This document shows positions 1-7,169 of a stretch of 32,944 bases of DNA, piece after piece. The notes below the pieces were generated by a model. It saw only the letters and a list, made by a program, of their open reading frames with translations, ran no database searches and had not been told where the DNA came from. The translations under genes were made by a program, and so were the position numbers. The stretch lies in IMG/VR virus record IMGVR_UViG_3300025168_000335, positions 1-32,944 of that record. The stretch is one strand, 5' to 3'. Numbering within the stretch: position 1 is the stretch's first letter; every line of letters starts with the position of its first letter. Source of the DNA: a virus.

Positions 1-706
1 TGGTTATACCTATATAGCTAAAGGATTGCTTGAGGGCCCTGTCAGATCGGTACAACGGTTTACCTATAGTGTTGCTTTAGGTAACCGGAGGTAACGGATG
101 TACGGAAGCAATAAGAAGAACATGAAGCCGAATAGAACGCAAACGAATAGAGATATTGCGTATACACTATATACAGAGACAATAACATATATACACAGCA
201 AGAACGAATAAGATCGGAATAAACCACCATATATAACCATAATAGCACATACCCCTATATACCGACCGTATAACCCCAGGAATACCATATATAGGGCACA
301 TACCTTCAACTACCCCGTAATACCCCCAAAGAACCCCCCATAATAGGTGGATATAGGGGTTTATGGTAACATACCATGAATATACCAGCTCTGAGGGGGC
401 GTAATACCTTTTTACATCTACATGAAAGCTTTTTCTAATAGAGAACATTTGCGATAATATATACTGCGTATACCATGCTATGCTAGCAATCAGCTCGCTC
501 ATATATATAGAAGCCCAACCAATGTGGTATTCTGAGCTCTAGCGAAAAGTGCAAAACTAAATTTTCACTATAGAGAATTAATAATTTCTTAATATTAACT
601 TAATATGGTTTAAGGATGTTCTTGCTATTTATAATAGATTATGAACGCTACTAGAATAGACATATCGCCGATTATATATATTGCATTGATGATTGTGGTA
701 TTTGTA
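1..706. other. Gene-poor region, no supported CDS
   Basis: No convincing gene is visible in these 706 bases. The open frames here are leftward and their translations are dominated by Tyr, Ile, Val and Cys, which is what repeated TATATAC/GTATATA sequence gives in any frame; none has a good start context. The stretch holds several C-runs next to TATATA (for example near 251-264, 287-301 and 310-363) and a perfect inverted repeat ATGGTA-ACA-TACCAT at 363-377. Its texture differs from the A-rich coding sequence to the right. It could be an untranslated RNA, a regulatory region or the end of a module. Confidence 0.5.
544..569 (-). terminator. Possible terminator of the leftward operon
   Basis: Read on the minus strand, AGTGAAAA and TTTTGCACT can pair with one bulged base around a short loop, followed by TTTTCG. 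It lies about 140 bases past the stop of the SWIM gene, where a terminator would be expected. The stem is AT-rich and the U-run short, so this is weak. Confidence 0.3.
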
Positions 707-1087
707 TTAGCTCTTTAAGCTACTGGTAATTTGGTCTATATGTCGGCACCTCCTCCTAAACCCGTAACCTGGACATGAACATTCCAGAGCTCCTGTTACA
801 TTGTAATTAACCTGGTATTCCTTGTCTCCTTTACTAGACAATACCTTATATACCTTATCTACTGATTCTTCAGGTAATGGTCTCTTACTAGGCTTATAAG
901 GATAGAATGCAATGTCTTCTATATTAGGTAGTTCTTCTTCTTTATTGAGTTTATACCATCCGGGCATTATATACTTATCGCTTCCTATACTCATTGTATA
1001 TGGTGGTATCAATCCTCCGTATATTGCATAGCTTCTTTTAACTATCTTATTGGCTATAGCAAATTCATTAACTAGTACTTCTGGCAT
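707..1087 (-). CDS. SWIM-type zinc-finger protein
   Basis: This 126-residue protein ends in a SWIM-type zinc finger: Cys103-x-Cys105, then Cys114-x-His116, in the segment LECSCPGYGFRRRCRH. SWIM fingers bind nucleic acid or protein partners and occur in helicases, transposases and Sws1-type recombination factors. The first 95 residues resemble no family I know and contain aromatic and Pro-rich stretches. It is the second gene of a two-gene leftward operon: its ATG overlaps the TAA of the upstream gene by one base (TAATG), which implies translational coupling. The two genes are the only leftward ones supported here. Zinc and nucleic-acid binding is inferred from the motif; the actual job is unknown. 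Confidence 0.75.
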   Translation of the reverse strand: MPEVLVNEFAIANKIVKRSYAIYGGLIPPYTMSIGSDKYIMPGWYKLNKEEELPNIEDIAFYPYKPSKRPLPEESVDKVYKVLSSKGDKEYQVNYNVTGALECSCPGYGFRRRCRHIDQITSSLKS

Positions 1088-1296
1088 TATAGTATAGGGC
1101 TTATATCATTCATTGGTACCGTAACACATTTAGGCCAACCGGAAATATATTGATCTGTAATGATACTTACATATTTGGTTCCTAAGTGTTCACTACCTTC
1201 AATAACCACATTAAGTTTCTTAATTGTTCCAATTTCGGTACTTCCGTAATTGCTGGTATAATATACCGATTCTCCTACTCTTCTTTTGTTTTTCAT
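1087..1296 (-). CDS. Small unknown protein, SH3/KOW-like
   Basis: This 69-residue protein of unknown function is the first gene of the leftward pair. Its composition (GESVYYTSNYGSTEIGTIKKL, then alternating hydrophobic strands) suggests a small all-beta SH3/KOW-like barrel, as in many phage proteins that bind nucleic acid, but there is no diagnostic motif. It follows a well-formed host-type promoter, and its leader ends ATATAAAAG-ATG with no Shine-Dalgarno. The same leader ending precedes the genes at 4372 and 11200, which supports both the start codon and the reality of the gene. Confidence 0.65.
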   Translation of the reverse strand: MKNKRRVGESVYYTSNYGSTEIGTIKKLNVVIEGSEHLGTKYVSIITDQYISGWPKCVTVPMNDISPIL

Positions 1297-1333
1297 CTTT
1301 TATATCTAATTAATATTACTTATTTCTTATATA

Positions 1334-1365
1334 TAAAGATAAGGTTTTTTTCTCATATATCCTAA
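1334..1365 (-). promoter_or_regulatory. Host-type promoter, leftward
   Basis: On the minus strand: TTAG, exactly 20 bases, then TATCTTTA. This fits the Bacteroidota promoter (TTTG, 19-21 bases, TAnnTTTG) apart from one base in each box. Upstream is GCATGTAAAAGATTAGG, shared with the promoters at 11388 and 12303. Confidence 0.75.
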
Positions 1366-1454
1366 TCTTTTACATGCTTTGTTTAATCTTTTTATCCTCA
1401 CTATAACCACCTCACAATCCTTAACCGGAAACCACACTCTTTCCTTACAACCTC

Positions 1455-1469
1455 CATATTTATATTAAA
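1455..1469 (+). promoter_or_regulatory. Candidate late promoter
   Basis: CATATTTATATTAAA, the same 15 bases found before the genes at 5620, 7756 and 24732. Here the last A is the first base of the ATG, so a transcript starting 6-7 bases past TATTTATA would be leaderless. Confidence 0.5.
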
Positions 1470-1906
1470 TGATAAAACTCAAAGACATATACGAAGGTAA
1501 AATCAAAGGCGCTGATGGAAAGGCATGCTGGAAAGGATATCGACATGCTGGTACTAAGAATGGCAAAGATAAATGTGTAGCTGTTAATGAAGTATTAGGT
1601 TTGGCTATATGGGAACATTCAGGACCTGTTATATTTCAAGAAGCCGAATACCAAGGAAGAACGGTTACATTAAATAAACCAACTCGTGGTGATGTTAAGA
1701 AGTTTAAGGTATATGTTAAAGATGGTGATAGAGTAAAAAAGGTTAACTTTGGACATGGTGGCACATCTGCTAAGAAGGCAGGTGAAAAGACTATGAGAAT
1801 AAAAAAGGATAATCCTGAAAGAAGAAAATCATTTAGAGCAAGACATAAATGTGATCAAAAGAAAGATAGAACTACTGCAGGATATTGGAGTTGTAAGAAA
1901 TGGTAA
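1469..1906 (+). CDS. Putative head-internal protein, Cys-rich tail motif
   Basis: A 145-residue basic protein. It opens with MIKLKDIYE|GKIKG, where IYE|G fits the T4 prohead-protease site (L/I)xE|(A/G); the next gene starts with nearly the same peptide. A segment around residue 12-38 (ADGKACWKGYRHAGTKNGKDKC) and the C-terminal end (PERRKSFRARHKCDQ then GYWSCKKW) carry regularly spaced Cys and basic residues. I recall the C-terminal pattern from uncharacterised marine phage virion proteins, but cannot assign a function. Only one start is possible, since there is no other Met before residue 110. It is the first gene after a late-type promoter that abuts the ATG. Packaging in the head is inferred from the N-terminus alone. 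Confidence 0.65.
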   Translation: MIKLKDIYEGKIKGADGKACWKGYRHAGTKNGKDKCVAVNEVLGLAIWEHSGPVIFQEAEYQGRTVTLNKPTRGDVKKFKVYVKDGDRVKKVNFGHGGTSAKKAGEKTMRIKKDNPERRKSFRARHKCDQKKDRTTAGYWSCKKW

Positions 1907-1908
1907 AA

Positions 1909-2499
1909 ATGATTAAACTAAAAAACATAATAGAAGCTGATGTATTTGCAGATCCTAATATTGATATGGATAAGGTATTCATGAAAGGTAAGGATAGGAA
2001 TGAACTTACTGATGAACCTGAAAAGGAATTAGGTGATGTTATTGATGACTTTACAAAGGATATTAAAACATCAGATCTAGAACCTAAAAAGGTAGATGAG
2101 GCGTTAGGATTAACTTTAGCTGGAGTAGCATTATCAATGCCAGAGATTATTAAACTAATAGGCAAATTAATAAACCTATTAAAGAAGATACCTTTCCTTA
2201 AGAAGTTATCAGGAGATAAATTAATTGCTATAGGTGATAAATATCATCATAAGATTACAGGCGCATTTGAATTTATAATTAAGAAGGCTGGAGTTAAAGA
2301 TCCTACTAAAGCTAAAAAGTTTGCAGGTATTCTACATCATGTGGTAATTGCAATGTTATTAATTGCAGGAGGTATAAGTATGTCCGGACTAGCTACAGGA
2401 GGTAGTTTGAAAGGAGCCACATTGAAAGGAGCGTTAAATGCTATTAAGGCTAAAGAGTTAAGGACATTTATAATTACTTCAGCTGATGCAATAGTATAA
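1909..2499 (+). CDS. Putative head-internal membrane-active protein
   Basis: A 196-residue protein starting MIKLKNIIE|ADVFADPNI, almost identical to the preceding gene's N-terminus, with IIE|A matching the T4 prohead-protease site. I chose ATG 1909 over 1900 because it restores this shared peptide and leaves a two-base gap after the upstream stop. Residues about 70-100 form a basic amphipathic/hydrophobic stretch (SMPEIIKLIGKLINLLKKI). A hydrophobic, Gly-rich segment (HHVVIAMLLIAGGISMSGLA) follows near residues 140-160, a plausible membrane helix. A second possible cleavage site is VDE|A near residue 63. A head-carried protein with membrane-inserting segments could act on the host envelope during DNA entry; that is inference. 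Confidence 0.6.
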   Translation: MIKLKNIIEADVFADPNIDMDKVFMKGKDRNELTDEPEKELGDVIDDFTKDIKTSDLEPKKVDEALGLTLAGVALSMPEIIKLIGKLINLLKKIPFLKKLSGDKLIAIGDKYHHKITGAFEFIIKKAGVKDPTKAKKFAGILHHVVIAMLLIAGGISMSGLATGGSLKGATLKGALNAIKAKELRTFIITSADAIV

Positions 2500-2504
2500 T
2501 AGTT

Positions 2505-4022
2505 ATGTTACGATATACATCAAAAAATACTAACAATATATTTACTCAATCTATACATGAATTTTGTGAAGCCTGCGGCGTAATAGAAGATGAAGTACAT
2601 ATTAGTGAAGTAATATCTAAACCTGTACATCTTCGAGATTTCACATATAAAATTAAAGATGCAGCTGAATCGGATTATACTCTCCTTTTAAAGAAAGATC
2701 GTAGTAAAGAAATACAAGTAGCTAGAATGGCAGATGGTATGATAACCGCTAGCGGCACTACTACTGAAAGTTTAAAATATGGATTAAGGTCTGAACGTAT
2801 GTGTAGTTCATCAAATGGAACCAATACTGAATTCTGCTTTAGAATGACTGATAATACTGCAACTGCATCTTTTAAACAATCACCAAGATTTAAAGAATTC
2901 AAAGAAAAATATGAAACTAAGTTTCGTGATATACCAGAAGAACAAATAGATGGATTCAAAATAGGTATGGACCGATTAGGTAATCCTATTAGAATCAAAT
3001 CTGAGAGTATACAAGTAGTTAATTCAAATGGAGAAACTGTTCCTGACTTTAAATATTATGGTGCACATAAAAAGGAATGGTATAGAAAATTAGTTCCAGC
3101 TGAAAAGCTTACAAAACTAACAGCATCTTTTAGTAAGGCTGAATCTACAAAAATTGAAGATTATAAATATAAAGAATCCTTTGATTCAAATACCACATCA
3201 AGTTATTATACTAATGATACATCTGTTATATTTGATGGCACAAATGATTATATAGAAATAGCAAATACATCACCATATCATTATACTAAAGATAATTTTG
3301 ATGACCATGGTGTAACAATTAGTGCATGGGTCTATATGACTGCATCAGGATCAGCTGGTCATCCTGTATTATCAATAGGAAGATCAAATAACAAGTATTA
3401 TGGCTATCAAATGAGAATAACAGCAGACTTTAGAATAGCTATGGATTATTATGGATTACCAACAGAAGATGGATCGGCTGGCCAATCTGCAAGTCATAGA
3501 AAAACAGTAGTACAATCTAATTCAGTTTCACCTAAAAAATTACTTGAAAATACTTGGATGCAATTTACTTGTGTGTACGGAACGTCTAATACAGAAGATT
3601 GGAAAATTTATATAAATGGTAAACAACTAACTACTATTACTAGTGGTAATGCAGATGTTGTATTAACATATAATGGAACAGGTGGAAATATAGGAAGACT
3701 AGGTAAATCAAATCAAAACACAGAAACTTGGTTTGCAGGAACTATTAATCATATTGGATTATGGGCAGTAAGATTAGGTGAAGAATCAGTTAAAGGATTA
3801 TATAATGATGGTTCACCTCCATACTTGTTATCAGGATCAGCTGGATATACAGAAACTGGTAGTACTCAGTTAGTAGGATATTGGGAACTTAGTGAAGGCG
3901 AAGGGACAAGAATAACAGGCTTAGGAGGACATGCAACACGTGGATATCTAACTAATATGGATGAAGAGGGTATAGAAGCTGGAACATCAGGATGGACAAG
4001 TGTAAGCCCTTTAATAGGATAA
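2505..4022 (+). CDS. LamG/concanavalin-like domain protein
   Basis: A 505-residue protein. Residues 1-225 are an unrecognised N-terminal part, beginning with a helical stretch (SIHEFCEACGVIEDEVHISE). Residues about 230-430 are a LamG/concanavalin A-like lectin domain: SVIFDGTNDYIEI, VTISAWVYMT, LLENTWMQFTCVYG, WKIYINGKQL, FAGTINHIGLWAVRLGEESV. This is the typical strand order of phage adhesins and of glycan-binding laminin-G sheets. A second module start, LVGYWELSEGEGTRITG, follows near 457 and ends the protein without a full second sheet. It probably sits on the virion surface and binds polysaccharide. The following 77-residue gene begins four bases after its stop, a spacing typical of a fibre and its partner. 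Confidence 0.75.
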   Translation: MLRYTSKNTNNIFTQSIHEFCEACGVIEDEVHISEVISKPVHLRDFTYKIKDAAESDYTLLLKKDRSKEIQVARMADGMITASGTTTESLKYGLRSERMCSSSNGTNTEFCFRMTDNTATASFKQSPRFKEFKEKYETKFRDIPEEQIDGFKIGMDRLGNPIRIKSESIQVVNSNGETVPDFKYYGAHKKEWYRKLVPAEKLTKLTASFSKAESTKIEDYKYKESFDSNTTSSYYTNDTSVIFDGTNDYIEIANTSPYHYTKDNFDDHGVTISAWVYMTASGSAGHPVLSIGRSNNKYYGYQMRITADFRIAMDYYGLPTEDGSAGQSASHRKTVVQSNSVSPKKLLENTWMQFTCVYGTSNTEDWKIYINGKQLTTITSGNADVVLTYNGTGGNIGRLGKSNQNTETWFAGTINHIGLWAVRLGEESVKGLYNDGSPPYLLSGSAGYTETGSTQLVGYWELSEGEGTRITGLGGHATRGYLTNMDEEGIEAGTSGWTSVSPLIG

Positions 4023-4026
4023 TAAA

Positions 4027-4260
4027 ATGATATATGTAATAATAAATACAAGTGATGTTAGTTCTATAGACTTTTCTCAAGTACATGAAACCTCTGCAGA
4101 TACATTAAGATATAATATAGCTGGTACAAAGTCGTTTGTTAAATTCACTGGAAGTACTCCTAGTTTCTTATCAGGTAAAACTCAATATAACCATTCTCAA
4201 ATTATAGCCATATTAGATGATCCAGACGGAGAGTGGCGATATGAGGAGGAATATGAGTAA
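4027..4260 (+). CDS. Small protein linked to LamG gene
   Basis: A 77-residue protein of unknown function, starting four bases after the LamG gene, so certainly co-transcribed. It reads MIYVIINTSDVSSIDFSQVHETSADTL... and ends in an acidic tail (DDPDGEWRYEEEYE). Short proteins with this kind of opening are frequent next to tail or adhesin genes in marine phages. The position recalls T4-type fibre-assembly chaperones, but the sequence gives no proof. No membrane segment or Cys is present. The host-type promoter for the next unit starts about 40 bases after its stop. Confidence 0.6.
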   Translation: MIYVIINTSDVSSIDFSQVHETSADTLRYNIAGTKSFVKFTGSTPSFLSGKTQYNHSQIIAILDDPDGEWRYEEEYE

Positions 4261-4300
4261 TTCTCTCTTAATAACTTTCTGAAACTTTCCTGGTAAATGT

Positions 4301-4332
4301 CTAGGATATATGACTTATTTTCCTTATCTTTA
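4301..4332 (+). promoter_or_regulatory. Host-type promoter
   Basis: CTAG, exactly 20 bases, then TATCTTTA. Upstream CTTAATAACTTTCT (about 4267-4280) and CTGGTAAA recur at the same relative position before the promoter at 11140. The leader ends ATATAAAAG-ATG. Confidence 0.7.
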
Positions 4333-4371
4333 TATTATAAATAATAAGTAATATTAATTAAAATATAAAAG

Positions 4372-4818
4372 ATGAAAAAGAAAAGCGAAATTAAGTACGG
4401 AATCGAAATTACAAAACCACATTCAAAAGACATGTATAGCCATAATGATATGGTTGCTAAAGAAATGAAGTTCAATATTAGAGATGCATGGGCTAATGAA
4501 GTTATTAAATTTAATGCTAACGATGAATGGCCAACCGAAGGTAAAATAGTAGATATCCAAAAAGGTGTATGTGCTGTAGGTTATGGAGAAGGTTATACAA
4601 TTGAAGAAGTTCAGAATGATTTCTTACAAGAATTAGATAATATGGCTAATTGGCAATTGCATGAAGAATATAGTTATATGTCCTTTAAAAATAGTTTAGT
4701 TCCAAGAACTAGATTTATGATGGTTGGATTTGATTGGGAAAAACATGATTATAGTTTTTGTACGGATATAGATATATCACCAATTGCTAGAATGGAAGAA
4801 CAAGTAAATAATATATAA
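4372..4818 (+). CDS. Unknown protein, 148 residues
   Basis: A 148-residue acidic, soluble protein of unknown function. It opens with a Lys-rich stretch (MKKKSEIKYGIEITK) and has no Cys cluster, membrane helix or catalytic motif I recognise. The middle (GKIVDIQKGVCAVGYGEGYTIEEV) could be a small beta fold. It is the first gene of the unit driven by the 4301 promoter, and its leader has no Shine-Dalgarno but matches the leaders at 1296 and 11200. A 34-codon reading frame and a tRNA gene follow. Expression with regulatory genes rather than virion genes is inferred from the promoter type. Confidence 0.65.
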   Translation: MKKKSEIKYGIEITKPHSKDMYSHNDMVAKEMKFNIRDAWANEVIKFNANDEWPTEGKIVDIQKGVCAVGYGEGYTIEEVQNDFLQELDNMANWQLHEEYSYMSFKNSLVPRTRFMMVGFDWEKHDYSFCTDIDISPIARMEEQVNNI

Positions 4819-4829
4819 AAATAATAGAT

Positions 4830-4934
4830 ATGTCAAAAGAAAGATGGGAATGGTATCAGAAAGAGATACAGAGATTAAAAGAATTAGATAAACTAATAAC
4901 TGATAGAGCAAGAGCAACGTATTCTATAAGTTAA
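4830..4934 (+). CDS. Very small helical protein, 34 residues
   Basis: A 34-codon frame, MSKERWEWYQKEIQRLKELD..., lies between the 148-residue gene and the tRNA. It would form one continuous charged amphipathic helix, ending four bases before the tRNA. It has the same A-rich start context as neighbouring genes. Its composition looks protein-like rather than random, but a frame this short needs conservation to confirm it. Confidence 0.45.
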   Translation: MSKERWEWYQKEIQRLKELDKLITDRARATYSIS

Positions 4935-4938
4935 ACTT

Positions 4939-5010
4939 GCCCCGGTCGTCTAGTGGTTAGGACGCCAGGTTTTCATCCTGGTAACCGGAGTTCGATTCTC
5001 CGTCGGGGTA
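4939..5010 (+). tRNA. tRNA-Glu (anticodon TTC)
   Basis: A complete 72-base tRNA. The acceptor stem GCCCCGG pairs with TCGGGGT (one G-U at each end) with discriminator A at 5010. The D arm is TCGTCTAGTGGTTAGGA. The anticodon stem CCAGG/CCTGG encloses TTTTCAT with anticodon TTC at 4972-4974. The T arm contains GTTCGATTC. No CCA is encoded. It sits inside an otherwise protein-coding unit and decodes GAA, the dominant Glu codon in this AT-rich sequence, so it probably supplements the host pool. Confidence 0.95.
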
Positions 5011-5029
5011 CTAACTAAATAATAAATAA

Positions 5030-5272
5030 ATGAAATGTACTAAATGTCAAAAATCAATACACCCAACACGAATGCAAGCATTACCAAATACCAGAACTTG
5101 TGTTAAATGTTCGAGTGTAGGTAAATGGTATACGAGACCAGTTATAACTGGTAAAACTACTTATTCAGAAGTTGAGGTTATTAAAGATCCAGTAACAGCT
5201 AAAGAAATGCATAAATTAGATAGGAGAGGTAGACAAGGATTTGGATCAGCACTATATAGAGTAAGAAGATGA
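5030..5272 (+). CDS. DksA/TraR-type zinc-finger protein
   Basis: An 80-residue protein with a four-Cys zinc finger: Cys3-x2-Cys6, then Cys24-x2-Cys27, in the frame CTKCQKSIHPTRMQALPNTRTCVKC. The I-x-x-x-R-x-x-A-x-P spacing between the Cys pairs is the signature of the DksA/TraR C-terminal finger, which contacts RNA polymerase near its secondary channel. Full DksA has a long N-terminal coiled coil carrying the acidic tip; this protein lacks it and instead has a basic C-terminal tail (GRQGFGSALYRVRR). It overlaps the next gene by four bases (ATGA). It may modulate host or phage transcription; it could instead be a plain zinc ribbon used in another complex. Confidence 0.65.
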   Translation: MKCTKCQKSIHPTRMQALPNTRTCVKCSSVGKWYTRPVITGKTTYSEVEVIKDPVTAKEMHKLDRRGRQGFGSALYRVRR

Positions 5273-5583
5273 AACAGTTAAAAGTAGGAGACGTAGTAAT
5301 AGCAGTATTTCTTGGGTCACCAGAGCCATGTGAAGTAATTGCAATCACAAACAAGAAAGAAAAATTATATAAATTAAGAATGAATTCAGGAACTATACTA
5401 CCTGGAGTGACCTGGTTAAAGAATTTGGATGCAAAACAAAAGAAGACTAAGCCATGGCATATACTAAAATATGTAAAGCATGTAAAACCCAAAGTCCAAA
5501 AGGATGATAAGATTAAACGATCAGACTTGGACCAAGCTATAGACGAACAAAGGAAGTTCATACGAGGTGAAATTAAAGAGTAG
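5269..5583 (+). CDS. KOW/SH3-like small basic protein
   Basis: A 104-residue basic protein, translationally coupled to the zinc-finger gene by an ATGA overlap. The first 50 residues (KVGDVVIAVFLGSPEPCEVIAI then YKLRMNSGTILPGVTWL) read as a KOW/SH3-like barrel of the kind that binds nucleic acids or transcription factors. The rest is Lys-rich with a final helix (RSDLDQAIDEQRKFIRGEIKE). Pairing with a DksA-type finger suggests a role near RNA polymerase or RNA, which is inference. The late-type motif for the next unit starts three bases after its stop. Confidence 0.6.
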   Translation: MKQLKVGDVVIAVFLGSPEPCEVIAITNKKEKLYKLRMNSGTILPGVTWLKNLDAKQKKTKPWHILKYVKHVKPKVQKDDKIKRSDLDQAIDEQRKFIRGEIKE

Positions 5584-5585
5584 TG

Positions 5586-5600
5586 CATATTTATATTAAA
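5586..5600 (+). promoter_or_regulatory. Candidate late promoter
   Basis: CATATTTATATTAAA, identical to the motif at 1455, 7723 and 24701. The ATG of the next gene is 20 bases beyond it, preceded by AAAGGGA. Confidence 0.6.
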
Positions 5601-5619
5601 ATTATACAAAGGGACTCTT

Positions 5620-6570
5620 ATGAATATTAAACATTTAAGACAAATTATTAAAGAAGAATATGCTAGCATATTAGCAGAAGCGTTTGCTGACCCAAATATT
5701 AGAAAGATTTCTAAGATGGGTGGTATCAAAGGAAACAAGTACAATAACTGGTTTAAGCGATTTGCGCATACACATAATATAGCATGGGATAAACTTCCTA
5801 CAGGAACATTAACTAAATCAACTAACATGAATGATCCTATGGTGAAGAAAGGATTGGCATTCTGGGTTAATACAACTTCCAAATCTAATCCATATGGTGG
5901 AAATAGATATTGGGACACAAATATACCAGAAGGTGTAATGGCTGTAACATTAATGGGTAAAGTTCAATATGATGGCCGTGAAGGAATTGGATCAAAAGGT
6001 GTAAGTAAATATGGTGATGCATCAGGACATGGTAAGCGTGGAACATTACAACTTAAGAAACTAAAAGAAATTGCTGATGAAATTTATGTAATGGATTTTG
6101 AATCTTTTAGAGGTGGAACTAAAGCATTGAAAGCTAATAGAGCTGACCTGAAATTAGGTAAAGATAAATTTAAGGATTCTAGAGCATGGAAAGCCGGTAA
6201 CCTTAAAAGATATAAAGATATTCTAAATGCAAGAGTAGGAACAAGAGATAATGTAGATTCTATGGTTGCAAAAATAGTTAAGCTTGCAAATATAGCTGTT
6301 GAAGAAGGAATGGCAGTAATTAAGGTAGGTAGGTATGATGAATTGACAACTACCATTAATGGTAATGAAGTTGCAATGAAAGATGTTACATCAACAATGT
6401 CTAGAGCATTGAGATCATATGGTGAATATATTAGGCAAGATAATGCCGCAGTAAGAGAAAAGGAACAAGGTTATGGATCTTATAACCAGGATGCATCAAA
6501 AGAGACTGCAGGATATATTAAAGAAATGTTAAGAGCATTTGAAACAGGTAAAGGCATTAATAGATATTAA
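5620..6570 (+). CDS. Putative head-internal protein, 316 residues
   Basis: A 316-residue basic protein whose first 20 residues form an amphipathic helix (IIKEEYASILAE) ending at LAE|A, an exact fit to the T4 prohead-protease consensus. The sequence straight after the site, AFADPNI, recurs as VFADPNI in the gene at 1909, and NDPMVK (residues about 70) recurs in the gene at 9392. The body (residues 80-316) is Lys/Gly-rich, mixed alpha/beta, with no family I can name; no convincing ADP-ribosyltransferase triad is visible, although T4 packages such enzymes this way. The gene is headed by a perfect late-type motif and a GGGA ribosome site. Packaging and ejection are inferred. Confidence 0.6.
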   Translation: MNIKHLRQIIKEEYASILAEAFADPNIRKISKMGGIKGNKYNNWFKRFAHTHNIAWDKLPTGTLTKSTNMNDPMVKKGLAFWVNTTSKSNPYGGNRYWDTNIPEGVMAVTLMGKVQYDGREGIGSKGVSKYGDASGHGKRGTLQLKKLKEIADEIYVMDFESFRGGTKALKANRADLKLGKDKFKDSRAWKAGNLKRYKDILNARVGTRDNVDSMVAKIVKLANIAVEEGMAVIKVGRYDELTTTINGNEVAMKDVTSTMSRALRSYGEYIRQDNAAVREKEQGYGSYNQDASKETAGYIKEMLRAFETGKGINRY

Positions 6571-6584
6571 AAAAAGTAGAAAAC

Positions 6585-7139
6585 ATGAATATAAAAAAGT
6601 GGATACAAACCGAAATTAAAACAGCATTGAAAGAAAATGATGCATTCAAACCAAAATTTGGCACAGGAGATGTAGTACATGACTGTCCAAAACATGTACA
6701 AGAGGTTAAATCAGGAAAGAAAGGTAAAGTTGTTGCACATTCCTTAAATGAATCAGGACAAGTTAATTATGTTGATGTAGATTTTGGTACAGGAAAGGTA
6801 TTCAGAGACATTCCAACTAAGAAATTACGTGTTTTAGAAGGACAAACTCATGAACATGCTACTAAAGCTGAGCCTAACCTATCTGAAAGACCTATAACAA
6901 GAGCAAAAGTAGATTATTCTACAATGGATTTAGTATCAAACATAGATGTTAAATGGTCATCTACTGATGATATGGAAAATGACTTAAGACAATGGCTAGA
7001 AGCTGTGTTTGCTGCATCAGGCCCACAACTAGTTAGAGAGGTAGGATTGGTATTAAGAGAAATTGGTACGTCAGCTATCAAAGATGGCGACGTAGATAAT
7101 GAAGTTAGACCAGCTGGAGCAGCATCTAAGTTCGATTAA
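6585..7139 (+). CDS. Putative virion protein with SH3-like domain
   Basis: A 184-residue protein starting MNIKKWIQTEIKTALKE|N, which aligns with the helix of its upstream neighbour; LKE|N has the right P3 and P1 residues but Asn at P1'. Residues about 25-85 (FGTGDVVHDCPKHVQEVKSGKKGKV then NYVDVDFGTGKVFRDI) look like an SH3/KOW-like barrel. The C-terminal half is acidic and helical (WSSTDDMENDLRQWLEAVFAASG). It starts 14 bases after the previous gene with no clear ribosome site, so it is co-transcribed. The function is unknown. Confidence 0.6.
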   Translation: MNIKKWIQTEIKTALKENDAFKPKFGTGDVVHDCPKHVQEVKSGKKGKVVAHSLNESGQVNYVDVDFGTGKVFRDIPTKKLRVLEGQTHEHATKAEPNLSERPITRAKVDYSTMDLVSNIDVKWSSTDDMENDLRQWLEAVFAASGPQLVREVGLVLREIGTSAIKDGDVDNEVRPAGAASKFD

Positions 7140-7169
7140 CAGGTTACAAACAATAAAAGGTTATAAAAT

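Noticed and set aside
60-502. Leftward open frames of 62, 81 and 111 codons
   Set aside because: They overlap one another, have Tyr/Ile/Val/Cys-rich text generated by TATATAC repeats, no promoter or ribosome site, and no protein-like composition.
4939-5010. tRNA as a prophage attachment site
   Set aside because: No integrase or duplicated tRNA end is visible, and the gene content is that of a lytic phage.
5199-5918. Leftward open frame of 239 codons
   Set aside because: It lies antisense to three well-supported rightward genes and a promoter; its hydrophobic text is what AT-rich genes give when read backwards.
5620-6570. ADP-ribosyltransferase activity, by analogy with T4 Alt
   Set aside because: No R-S-E or H-Y-E triad with credible spacing could be read in the 316-residue protein.
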